Shown: piece by piece, positions 36,158 to 44,754 of the stretch
Layout: every line of letters begins with the position of its first letter
How positions within the stretch are numbered: position 1 is the first letter of the stretch
NCBI RefSeq assembly: GCF_001723685.1
Contig: NZ_MCBX01000010.1
Location: forward strand, 27,852-91,851
Source of the DNA: Candidatus Marithrix sp. Canyon 246
GTDB taxonomy: Bacteria > Pseudomonadota > Gammaproteobacteria > Beggiatoales > Beggiatoaceae
Length of the DNA stretch: 64,000 nucleotides
Direction: 5' to 3'
Position numbers and translations under genes: made by a program
The notes under the pieces: model-generated
The model's database searches: none
Seen by the model: only the letters and a program-made list of their open reading frames with translations
Told to the model about the DNA's origin: nothing

Positions 36158-36190
36158 CTTTCTACTACTTAGGCTATTACAACATACCTA

Positions 36191-39100
36191 CTATTTTTGT
36201 GTCATTTCTATAGCTGGTAAGTTGAAGAAAATGCTTCCATCTTCTATTTCATAAGCTAAGAAGGCAAAGTATGTACCTTTGAAGTCTTTGAGATTTAAAT
36301 TTTTGGCTAGTTCAATCTCAAGTGTACCTAAATCAGTTGTTTCTTTGTAAGCAACTCTCTTAGCAAGATCGGCAGCAACATCACCAGTTAATTCCCAATC
36401 TACAAATGTTTTATCTTCTTTATAGAACCACCAGAATAGTTGAGTTGCATTAGGTTGATAACCAGCTACTACATAGTATTTACCTGCTTTACCTTCATGC
36501 TTAGGATCAACTTTGATCTGAACATTGACAGTAATTGCTTTGTCTGCTGGAACTTCTGAAGTATAAGTAGTACCACCATCTGTACTTACTCCACCAGAGA
36601 ATTTAGCTTCGACTGTTACTGGTTTTCCGTCTTTGTCAATACCAGTAGCTGCTCCATCTTTACCGCCAGCTGTTGGTAAATTTTCAAAAGGATTAACTAC
36701 TGTTGTAACAGTTACAGTAACTGTAGCTTCTTTACCATCAGCATCTTTAATTGTTACATCTGCTGTACCTTTTTTAACACCTTTGATAATTATTGTCTTA
36801 TCTTTTAGTGTTGCAGTTGCTACTGTTTCATCTGATGATGTTACTGTAAAGTCTGCTTTACCGCCGGTAATTTTAACTTCAACAGTTTTGTCAATTGCAA
36901 CTTCAGCAGTTGCTGGAACTGATAGTTCTGCCGCTGCTGTTACTTCAATTGCTACTGTCTTAGTTTGTGCTGTGGCACTGCCATCAGATACTTCTACTGA
37001 AGTTTTACCTGCTTTAACACCAGTTATAGTAACTGTACCATCTTTAATGGTTGCTGTTGCAATTGTAGCATCCGCTACTGCACCAACCTTCGCTGTACCT
37101 AAACCACCTGAAGCAGTAACTTCTACTGTATCACCAGCACCAACTTTTACTGTTAATGGATCAACCTTGAACTCAGGAATATCACCAATAATACCTACTA
37201 ACAATTTACTTTCTTCAGTTACACCAGCACCATCTATTCCTGCTGCATCACCATCAAAAAGTTTAACTTCGATTAAACCATCTGCTCTTCCATCTGGAAT
37301 ATTAATCTTCAATTCCGCAAATGATATTACTGTTGCACCAGTTGAAGCTGTACTAGGTACTTGAATTACTACAGTATCATTAACAGTTATGGTAGTAGCT
37401 AGACTAAGTCTCCATCCAGTAGAATTAATATCTTTAACAAGTTTAGTACCACTTTCTCCAGATTTCAATTCAGTGGAAATTGTTGGAAGAGCTGCTGTCC
37501 AAACTAAGCCTTCAGGTAATTGAATTCTAAATTTACCATCTTTAGATAAAGAACCAGCGAAAGCTTCATTTATAGTTATAGTTGCAATTTCTTTGGCAGA
37601 AACACCAGCTTTCAACTGAGGTACATCACCTACAGCAACACTTGTACCTGTAGCTGCTTTTGCTACTAATACTTTACCTTCAGTTGCACCAGCAGTACCA
37701 CCAATTGTTACTTCAATATCACCCGGTTTGAAATCAGACTTAATATTTATGTAACCTGTACAAGTAATTTTACCAGCTGTACTTGTAGAAACTGTAGTTA
37801 CAGGGAAAGTAGCTACTTTATCACCATCAGTGAAATCATCAATAGGACCAATTGTAATACTACTTCCAGTACACGTTGGTGCAGATGTGGTATTTGTCCA
37901 AGTAACACCATCAGGTAAAGTTAAAGTAATTGTTTTGTTATTGCCTTTAAGAGCAGCCGGAACAACTTCAGTTAAGGTAAATTCAGCAATTTCTACATTA
38001 GAACTACCTACACCAACAGTTTTAATATCTGAATTAGCTTCATTTGTAGTTCCACCTTTTATGATTTTACCAATAACTAGCTCAGTTGCTGCAATATCAC
38101 CACCATTGACTGTACCAGTAAGAACCGCCTTAATATCACCTTCTGGTGCATCTTCAGCAATATTTACTATTATACCGCTTTTGATAATTAAGACACCGCC
38201 TTTGCTATTTGCAGATGTTAAATCTGTTCCACCATCTGTAATAGGAATGGTCAGTGTATTATCACTATTTGGATCTGCAACAGTACCTAATGTAATATAC
38301 TTAGAATCTAAGTTTGCGACTCCAGTTGAAACGAACTTAACACCGGTTGGTAAAGTTAACACTAATTTATCATCTGCAGTGAAGTCGTTTCCAAAGTTTT
38401 CCACTACCATAATAGAATTCAGTTGGGCATTCAACTTACCTATTGGTAGTTCAGGTACTGAAGTTGCTGCTGCTTTCTCAGCATCAAAGGCAGCTGTTGA
38501 TTTATCAACTACTATAGCCTTAATACCACTCTCTTCCACTGTTCCGACTACTAGTGTTTCACTTTTAGATTCGCCATTAGAAAGTTTAACTGTTATATCA
38601 GCTTTAACATCACCATTACTAACACTATCAGGTGCTTTAATTTTCGCTTCTATAGAAATTTTACTAGATGTTACATCTTTAATTGTTACTGTGTTAGCAT
38701 CAGGAGTATTCACAGTAGCATTAGTATCCGTTATACTTGGAGTACCATCAAATGTCCAACCTGAAGGTAAAGTGACAGTAATTGCATCAGTAACAGATTG
38801 ATTTTGATCATCAAGCGTATCAATAGCACCTACTGCATTTTCTGCGATTAAAATGTCAAGAAGATCTACAGCTAAGCCAGCTTTAAAGGAAGGAATAGTT
38901 CCACTAGTGTTTTCTATTGTTACACTAGGATCTACAATTGTAGCTATTTTTAGAGCAGGGAATTCAGCACCAGTTGCCGTACTACTACTATCTTTACTTA
39001 TCTTTATCTCAGCACCAACAGAACTGCTAGAAGTCTTAATTGTAATACCTGAAAGGGTAATACTTCCTAATGAAGTCCCTGTGTTGGCTGTAACATCTAT

Positions 39101-39397
39101 TTTTAATTTACCATCAATAACATTGGCAGACGCGCCAATATTATTACCTGTTGCTGTTCCTGTTACAAATTCTGCACTATTATCTAGTACAAGAACAATA
39201 GTTCCTGCACCAACAGCTCCAGCAACATTTTCAGTCAATAATAATTTTTGACCTGTTAATGAAGCACTATCCTTCACTAATACATCAACACCAGCAGTAA
39301 TTGCCGTCTGAGATACCAAATCCGCTTGCGCTATCAGCGGCACGGCACTCAGTGCGGCGGACAAACCTACCGAAATGAGCGTTTTCTTTATATTCAT
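36191..39397 (-). CDS. Large secreted beta-repeat protein with Big-type Ig domains
   Basis: About 1,068 residues. Start 39397 has AGGAG 10 bases upstream and gives a signal peptide (MNIKKTLISVGLSAALSAVPLIAQA). Residues ~25-720 are long, threonine- and valine-rich beta sequence with repeated units of the type LTLPDGVTW...ITVTITDG, each ending in a VGxI/LVGTV element. Residues ~745-905 contain two Big_2-like units (VEVTASGGLGTAKVGAVADATIATATI..., VEVKITGGKADFTVTSSDETVATATL...). A ~150-residue C-terminal domain ends in FFNLPAIEMTQK. No anchor or sorting signal seen. Looks like a surface-layer or matrix protein. Own terminator and probable own promoter. Confidence 0.85.
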   Translation of the reverse strand: MNIKKTLISVGLSAALSAVPLIAQADLVSQTAITAGVDVLVKDSASLTGQKLLLTENVAGAVGAGTIVLVLDNSAEFVTGTATGNNIGASANVIDGKLKIDVTANTGTSLGSITLSGITIKTSSSSVGAEIKISKDSSSTATGAEFPALKIATIVDPSVTIENTSGTIPSFKAGLAVDLLDILIAENAVGAIDTLDDQNQSVTDAITVTLPSGWTFDGTPSITDTNATVNTPDANTVTIKDVTSSKISIEAKIKAPDSVSNGDVKADITVKLSNGESKSETLVVGTVEESGIKAIVVDKSTAAFDAEKAAATSVPELPIGKLNAQLNSIMVVENFGNDFTADDKLVLTLPTGVKFVSTGVANLDSKYITLGTVADPNSDNTLTIPITDGGTDLTSANSKGGVLIIKSGIIVNIAEDAPEGDIKAVLTGTVNGGDIAATELVIGKIIKGGTTNEANSDIKTVGVGSSNVEIAEFTLTEVVPAALKGNNKTITLTLPDGVTWTNTTSAPTCTGSSITIGPIDDFTDGDKVATFPVTTVSTSTAGKITCTGYINIKSDFKPGDIEVTIGGTAGATEGKVLVAKAATGTSVAVGDVPQLKAGVSAKEIATITINEAFAGSLSKDGKFRIQLPEGLVWTAALPTISTELKSGESGTKLVKDINSTGWRLSLATTITVNDTVVIQVPSTASTGATVISFAELKINIPDGRADGLIEVKLFDGDAAGIDGAGVTEESKLLVGIIGDIPEFKVDPLTVKVGAGDTVEVTASGGLGTAKVGAVADATIATATIKDGTVTITGVKAGKTSVEVSDGSATAQTKTVAIEVTAAAELSVPATAEVAIDKTVEVKITGGKADFTVTSSDETVATATLKDKTIIIKGVKKGTADVTIKDADGKEATVTVTVTTVVNPFENLPTAGGKDGAATGIDKDGKPVTVEAKFSGGVSTDGGTTYTSEVPADKAITVNVQIKVDPKHEGKAGKYYVVAGYQPNATQLFWWFYKEDKTFVDWELTGDVAADLAKRVAYKETTDLGTLEIELAKNLNLKDFKGTYFAFLAYEIEDGSIFFNLPAIEMTQK

Positions 39398-39450
39398 AAA
39401 TTTTTCTCCTGAAAAATTATTCATTAGACTAATTAACTACACTCCATATA

Positions 39451-39479
39451 AGAATATTGCAAATCAATCCATTTTGCAA
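39451..39479 (-). promoter_or_regulatory. Candidate sigma-70 promoter for the 36191 gene
   Basis: On the minus strand, TTGCAA (39479-39474), a 17-base spacer, then TATTCT (39456-39451), which is 4/6 at each box. The -10 lies about 54 bases upstream of the start codon. Prediction by eye only. Confidence 0.4.
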
Positions 39480-39601
39480 TAGATTATTTAAAATCTCAAA
39501 TAATCTTTATGTACTAAGTTTTGCATAAGCTGCAAATAATATCAAGACATAGTTTAAAATTTTTTTCAGTTTAGACATAATATGTTATTCTATAAGGCAT
39601 A

Positions 39602-40420
39602 ATGATCATAATAAATTTTCTTAAACGATACATATTTGCTACTAAACTTGGCTTATTAGAACCTTTACAAGCCATCTATCGACATCGTTACCTCTTAAAC
39701 CTATTAATTAAGCGCGATATTACTACACGAACTACAGGAACTATACTAGGTTATCTTTGGCTAATCCTTCAACCTGCCTTACAAATACTTGGGTTTTGGT
39801 TCCTACTAGGCATGGTACTAAAAATTAAACTACCTAATGGAGTAGCCTTCGTAGATTATTTCCTAATAGGAATGCTCCCTTGGCTATTTATATCAGAAAT
39901 ACTATCGCGTAGCCTAAATATTCTCCCAGAATTTGGAGGCTTATACAAAAAATCAGTATTTCCAATAGAAATACTACCAATACTACCAATAATCCTAGCC
40001 GCCGTTTTATATATGCTAGTTATGATAGTAACAGTAATTTTTTTAGAAGATATGACCGCAATACCAATAGCAATAATAAGCATATTACTAATAGCCATAT
40101 GGCTAATTCCACTAGCCTACCTACTATCAATAATAGGTTTATTCCTAAAAGATATAAGTCAATTCTTTCCATTTATGATAACCATAACCCTATATCTAAC
40201 CCCAATACTATACATGCCAACCCAAATGCCAGAAACAATGCAATGGGCACTAATAATAAACCCAATAGCAGACATAATGGCACTAATACACGCAGCAATC
40301 CAAGGACTACCGTGGGACTGGGGCAACATACTCCGACCACTAATAATATGGATATTATTAATAGGCCCAGCATGGATACTATTTAAAAGAGCACAACCAC
40401 ATATTCGAGAAATAGTATAA
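39602..40420 (+). CDS. Polysaccharide ABC exporter permease (Wzm-like)
   Basis: 272 residues with six hydrophobic helices, ABC-2 type. Typical segments: YRHRYLLNLLIKRDITTRTTGTILGYLWLILQPALQI near the N terminus, LIGMLPWLFISEILSRS, KKSVFPIEILP, and the end LTPILYMPTQMPETMQW...NPIADIMALIHAAI. It would form the channel for O-antigen or teichoic-type polymers with a Wzt ATPase. The only candidate ATPase here is at 30245-31426, 8 kb away. Coding sequence is very rich in ATA and CTA codons. Confidence 0.92.
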   Translation: MIIINFLKRYIFATKLGLLEPLQAIYRHRYLLNLLIKRDITTRTTGTILGYLWLILQPALQILGFWFLLGMVLKIKLPNGVAFVDYFLIGMLPWLFISEILSRSLNILPEFGGLYKKSVFPIEILPILPIILAAVLYMLVMIVTVIFLEDMTAIPIAIISILLIAIWLIPLAYLLSIIGLFLKDISQFFPFMITITLYLTPILYMPTQMPETMQWALIINPIADIMALIHAAIQGLPWDWGNILRPLIIWILLIGPAWILFKRAQPHIREIV

Positions 40421-40428
40421 AGTTTGAC

Positions 40429-40460
40429 AGACCTGACATCCCGAGGATGTCAGGTCTTTT
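40429..40460 (+). terminator. Rho-independent terminator after the Wzm-like gene
   Basis: Perfect 13-bp stem AGACCTGACATCC / GGATGTCAGGTCT with a CGA loop, followed by TTTATTG. It lies between the permease gene and the TPR membrane protein gene, 8 bases after the stop codon. Its core CCTGACA also recalls the palindromic repeat family. Confidence 0.8.
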
Positions 40461-40474
40461 ATTGACAAAAAATT

Positions 40475-42334
40475 ATGAAAATAACAAACATCCTAAAAAA
40501 AACCTACATCCAAATACTAGCACTACTAATAGCAACCCTAGCCACATATATTCATACATTAGATGTGCCATTCTACCTAGATGACTTCTCATCAATCCAA
40601 GAAAACCCAATAATATACCATTGGCAAGGAACCATCTTTGAAATCTGGAATACATACAAACTAAGAGTAGTAGGCTACCTAAGTTTTGCCCTAAACTACC
40701 AATTCCACCAATTCCAAGTACAAGGCTATCACCTAATAAATATTTTTATTCATCTCCTAACAGGTATAGCCATATTTGCATTAGTACGTGGTTTAATAGC
40801 AACACCAGCACTAAAAAATAACCAAACAACAACATGGCTACCCATAATAGTCGCATTAATATTCCTCTTAAATCCTCTACAAATACAAGCAGTAACATAC
40901 ATAGTACAAAGGATAGCATCATTAGCCGCATTCTTCTACATAGCCGCAATGGCATCATACATCCAAGCGCGACTAAACCCCAAACCATTACCAACAATAA
41001 TTTGGACACTAACATCTATAGCATTCGCCATACTAGCCCTCCTAACCAAACAAAACACCGTAACCTTACCAATAGCATTACTATTACTAGAACTAATATT
41101 CTTCCCCGGACATATACGCCGCTTCATACTAACCATAATAAGCTCGCTAATAGCATTATTTATTATATGGTATATAATAGCAACAATATTTAACCTAGAT
41201 CCACTCTCATTAAAATCCCTAGAAGTACTAAGCCGAGAAACCACAAACATCTCACGTTACGCCTACTTTGCAACCCAAACCAAAGTCCTATGGACCTATA
41301 TAAGCCTATTCTTTTGGCCAATAAGCTCACATATAGACTACGCTTACCCAATCAGCCAAGGATTTTTTACAGGAACTGAACACTACAACTGGCTAGCAAG
41401 AATAATGCACAGCCAAGAATTTTGGGCATTAATAGGACATATAAGCTTACTAATCATAGCCGCCTACAACCTACGTAAACGACCACTAATAGCATTTGGA
41501 ATATTCTTTTACTACCTAGCCCACGGTATAGAATCCAGTTTCATCCCCATCAAAGACGTAATATTTGAACATAGAACCTACCTACCAAACTTAGGCTTAG
41601 CAAGTTTATGTGCCTATATCCTAGTTGTAAAAATACCACAATATTCACGTATAATTCCAATAATAACAATAACCATAATACTAATACTAGGAACAGCAAC
41701 ATGGCAACGTAACCAAATGTGGCGTGAACCAGTAGCACTATGGCAACACAACGTAGAACAATCACCAAAAAAGAAACGAGCATGGAATATACTAGGCAAA
41801 CACCTAGTTCAACAAGGAAAACAACAACAACGACAAGGCAAGATCAAACAAAGTAAAATCAGCTTTCACAAAGCAATCAAAGCCCTACAAAGATCAATAC
41901 ACAAACAAATAGGAACATCAATATCAATAACCCCAGAAACAGCACTAAATCTAATAGTGGCTTACAAAAGCCTACGCCAATACAATAACGCCCTAATGTG
42001 GGTAAACAACTCCCTAAGCCAGCGGCACAAACTAGGAAAACTAAATCATGCGAAATTTTTAGTAAACAAAGGCAACATCTACTTTGAACTAGGGCGTGAA
42101 AACCACAAAAAAGCCAAGCACCAAAAAGCCAAACAACTGTACCTAACCGCCAAAAAAGCCTACGAACAAGCCCTAAAAATAGACAAAAATAACCTAAAAG
42201 CCCAAATCAACTTAGGAAACATATTCGTAGTAACAGGGCAAAGACAAAAAGCCATACCAATATACAAACAAGTACTAAAAATAAACCCTAGCAATGCTAG
42301 GGTTAGAAACTATTTAAAAATGTTACAAAACTAA
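40475..42334 (+). CDS. TMTC-like polytopic membrane protein with C-terminal TPRs
   Basis: 619 residues. About 10 hydrophobic helices (residues ~15-420) come first, with an acidic loop after helix 1 (DVPFYLDDFSSIQENPIIY) and YLSFALNYQFHQFQVQGYHLINIFIHLL. This is the layout of TMTC/GT-C proteins that glycosylate secreted proteins. Residues ~430-619 are TPR repeats (ALKIDKNNLKAQINLGNIFVVTGQRQKAIPIYKQVLKINPSNARVRNYL). The function, perhaps protein O-glycosylation, is inferred from architecture only. Codon use is dominated by CTA, ATA, ACA. It ends one base before the convergent VWA gene. Confidence 0.78.
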   Translation: MKITNILKKTYIQILALLIATLATYIHTLDVPFYLDDFSSIQENPIIYHWQGTIFEIWNTYKLRVVGYLSFALNYQFHQFQVQGYHLINIFIHLLTGIAIFALVRGLIATPALKNNQTTTWLPIIVALIFLLNPLQIQAVTYIVQRIASLAAFFYIAAMASYIQARLNPKPLPTIIWTLTSIAFAILALLTKQNTVTLPIALLLLELIFFPGHIRRFILTIISSLIALFIIWYIIATIFNLDPLSLKSLEVLSRETTNISRYAYFATQTKVLWTYISLFFWPISSHIDYAYPISQGFFTGTEHYNWLARIMHSQEFWALIGHISLLIIAAYNLRKRPLIAFGIFFYYLAHGIESSFIPIKDVIFEHRTYLPNLGLASLCAYILVVKIPQYSRIIPIITITIILILGTATWQRNQMWREPVALWQHNVEQSPKKKRAWNILGKHLVQQGKQQQRQGKIKQSKISFHKAIKALQRSIHKQIGTSISITPETALNLIVAYKSLRQYNNALMWVNNSLSQRHKLGKLNHAKFLVNKGNIYFELGRENHKKAKHQKAKQLYLTAKKAYEQALKIDKNNLKAQINLGNIFVVTGQRQKAIPIYKQVLKINPSNARVRNYLKMLQN

Positions 42335-44110
42335 TTAAGGCTTATATTCAGGACAACCACGCCCACCGCATATTTCCAATGCAGGGAAAGCATGTTTGTT
42401 CTGAGCATCATCAATTGCTTCTACTAAAAATTCACTAGCTAAATTTACATTTCCAAACAAATCACGCAATGATCCAGCTGGAAAAGCTCCTCTAGGAAAT
42501 GTATATTCAGCACTATACATAATATCACCATTACCAATATCACCTTCTCTATTCATAGCAATCTTAAAACCACTACCATTTTTCAATGTAACATTTTGAA
42601 GACCAGTTCTACCGGGTCGTACAATTGCTTTGATTTTAAAAGAATCATCACCATAATCTAACAACATTGGATCTAATCCGGACATTAATACTTGGGGTCT
42701 AAAACGACGAATGCCTTTAGTTTTATAAGGGTGAACTTCAGTTAGCGCGTGAATCATAACATGAGGATGATTACCCATATTTAAATTTGGAAAAGAATGA
42801 ACTTCTTGAGATTCATCCACAACCGTAATATTATATTCACCAACTCCACTACCAAAGAAATTTGCTAATGGTTCACCTTTATGTTCAAAAGCATATGTTC
42901 TATCCATAACTAAGCTTAAAGAATAAATCTTATCACCATTACTTAATTGACCCTCTAAATTCATTTTATTAGATAAGAGCTTAAAAGCTTCTTCATTCTT
43001 TTTGACAGATACAGATCGAATTGGAGCAGAACCTTCTCGTACTACAGCCATAATTTTATAACTCATTTCTCTTTGAGCAAAATCAATTAACATAGGATCA
43101 AAACCACCCATAATGACTTGACTAGCTTTTTTTACTGGCACAGCAGGGCAACTAGGATTACTCGGATTAGGGCATGGGCAAATTGGATTAGTATCATCAG
43201 GACAAATTGGCTGAACTGTGACAGTAATAGAATCTGCTGCTTGTTTACCATCAGTGTCTGTTGCTACAGCTTTTAGAATATTTTGTCCAACCACTAAATC
43301 AACATTTCCAGTAAAATTACCAGCAGTTAAATTCACACGAGCAGAAGCTCTTCCAGTAGTTACATTAGTTACTGTAACATTATCAATAGAGACAATTTTA
43401 GCAGCACGAAATAGCGGGGCTAAATGTACAGGATCTGTAGCCCGATAAAACTTACCACCACCTACTTGTGCAGCTTGCTGTAAAGCAGCTAAATCAGAAG
43501 GATTAGTTCCATTACTAGGAAATAAACCTATAAAAGACACAGCTTGATTTTGACTAAATGCCGCAGCGGCTGCCTGTTTTACCGGTTCAGGACCACTATT
43601 ATTTCCACCATCAGTAAACACTAAAATCGCTTTAGAAGCATTTGCACGTCCCTTACTAGCTAACTCATTACTAGCTAATTGAATGCCACTATCAATAGCA
43701 GTACCACCTCCCGGTGTTTGATTATTCTGTATTGCACCATTGATAGCTGGACGCGCTGTATTTACTTGTTGTAAAGACACTGCCACAGAAGCACTGCCCG
43801 TAAAAAATATTATCCCAACATGTACATCTGCATTGGGACCAAAACTGGTCATCAACTGTTGTATAGCACTAAAACGTTCACGAGTAGGATCAGTAGTACC
43901 TAAACTACCTGAATCATCTAATACTAAGACTAAATCAATACCTTGACCGGGAGTTCCCACTGCACTCGCAATTCCTGTAACAACGGTATTATCACTTTGA
44001 ATCACAGCACCATTTGCTGGGCTATTAATTTTGACACTGACAGCTTCACTAACAAAAGAAAAGCTCATTAGTAAACTAATACTACATAATTGTAACAATA
44101 TTTTTTTCAT
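42335..44110 (-). CDS. Secreted VWA-domain protein with a paired C-terminal module
   Basis: 591 residues. Signal peptide MKKILLQLCSISLLMSFSFVSEA; a short Ig-like strand region (VKINSPANGAVIQSDNTVVTG) split by a von Willebrand A domain (residues ~60-250). The MIDAS motif is DDSGS, with the conserved T in TPGGGTAIDSG and D in FTDGGNN. A proline/cysteine linker (CPDDTNPICPCPNP) follows. Two ~125-residue modules come last (~326-462 and ~467-591), the same pair found in the genes at 44755, 46182 and 47084. VWA with an intact MIDAS suggests metal-dependent ligand binding. Downstream partner of the 44120 gene (9-base gap). Confidence 0.88.
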   Translation of the reverse strand: MKKILLQLCSISLLMSFSFVSEAVSVKINSPANGAVIQSDNTVVTGIASAVGTPGQGIDLVLVLDDSGSLGTTDPTRERFSAIQQLMTSFGPNADVHVGIIFFTGSASVAVSLQQVNTARPAINGAIQNNQTPGGGTAIDSGIQLASNELASKGRANASKAILVFTDGGNNSGPEPVKQAAAAAFSQNQAVSFIGLFPSNGTNPSDLAALQQAAQVGGGKFYRATDPVHLAPLFRAAKIVSIDNVTVTNVTTGRASARVNLTAGNFTGNVDLVVGQNILKAVATDTDGKQAADSITVTVQPICPDDTNPICPCPNPSNPSCPAVPVKKASQVIMGGFDPMLIDFAQREMSYKIMAVVREGSAPIRSVSVKKNEEAFKLLSNKMNLEGQLSNGDKIYSLSLVMDRTYAFEHKGEPLANFFGSGVGEYNITVVDESQEVHSFPNLNMGNHPHVMIHALTEVHPYKTKGIRRFRPQVLMSGLDPMLLDYGDDSFKIKAIVRPGRTGLQNVTLKNGSGFKIAMNREGDIGNGDIMYSAEYTFPRGAFPAGSLRDLFGNVNLASEFLVEAIDDAQNKHAFPALEICGGRGCPEYKP

Positions 44111-44119
44111 AAAAAATCC

Positions 44120-44596
44120 TTAATGTATATATAAACTCTTTCTTGCAAGAATATATTTATCTCTATATAAACTAAATAATTGCAAGGCCATATTTGGTTT
44201 GCGACTACCTGCGGGTAAAATCATTTTAAAACGCCAACTTTGATTACTGTTAGCAAGCAACTTAATAGCCTTTTTTACAAAAAAACCTGAATACTTTTTA
44301 TCGGTAGTCACAGATTCAGGTTTATCTAAAACAGTGATAGTCACTGCATTAAAATCAATACGACCATTAAGCACTAAAATCAGCAAACGTAATTCGCCAG
44401 TATAATTTTCATCAACTAAATTTGTCAGTTGTAAATCAATAATCGTCTCGGCACCTGCTTTATTATTCCAAACAGTTTCACTAGACAATTTTATTTTTAC
44501 TTTAGACTGAGTCTGATTATCAAATCCTATACACCACACCGGATTTAATATAAAAATGAAATATATTAATATTCCACTGAAAATTTTATTTTTCAT
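44120..44596 (-). CDS. Small secreted protein upstream of the VWA gene
   Basis: About 158 residues: signal peptide (MKNKIFSGILIYFIFILNPVWC), then a beta-rich domain (TVWNNKAGAETIIDLQLTNLVDENYTGELRLLILVLNG..., SWRFKMILPAGSRKPNMALQLFSLYRD). I do not recognise the family. It lacks the paired module. ATG 44596 is preferred, with AGGAG 16 bases upstream; an in-frame TTG at 44626 would place that AGGAG inside the gene. Probably co-transcribed with the VWA gene. Confidence 0.65.
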   Translation of the reverse strand: MKNKIFSGILIYFIFILNPVWCIGFDNQTQSKVKIKLSSETVWNNKAGAETIIDLQLTNLVDENYTGELRLLILVLNGRIDFNAVTITVLDKPESVTTDKKYSGFFVKKAIKLLANSNQSWRFKMILPAGSRKPNMALQLFSLYRDKYILARKSLYIH

Positions 44597-44667
44597 ATTA
44601 ATTGCAATTTTTCTCCTTATAGACAATAGTTTTTAATATAAAGTAAAGTGATTTTACGAAAAAGTAC

Positions 44668-44696
44668 TTGCAATAAGTAAAACTTACTATTATAAT
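44668..44696 (+). promoter_or_regulatory. Sigma-70-type promoter for the paired-module operon
   Basis: TTGCAA (44668-44673), a 17-base spacer, and a consensus TATAAT (44691-44696), 58 bases upstream of the 44755 start codon. TAAGTAAAACTTA inside the spacer is a near-perfect 5-bp-arm palindrome and could be a regulator site. Confidence 0.65.
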
Positions 44697-44754
44697 ATAC
44701 TTTTTTCAATATGTTGTCAATTACTTTTTACACAAATTCTAGGAGAATTTTGAT

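Noticed and set aside
36633..38801. Long plus-strand open frames antisense to the 36191 gene (243 and 323 codons)
   Set aside because: They are shadows of a Thr/Val-rich repeat gene; no ribosome sites, compositionally biased (Ser/Thr/Pro/Val), and the minus-strand frame has a signal peptide and terminator.
40746..41250. Several overlapping open frames on both strands inside the TMTC-like gene
   Set aside because: The A-rich codon bias of the real gene removes stops in other frames; none resembles a protein family.
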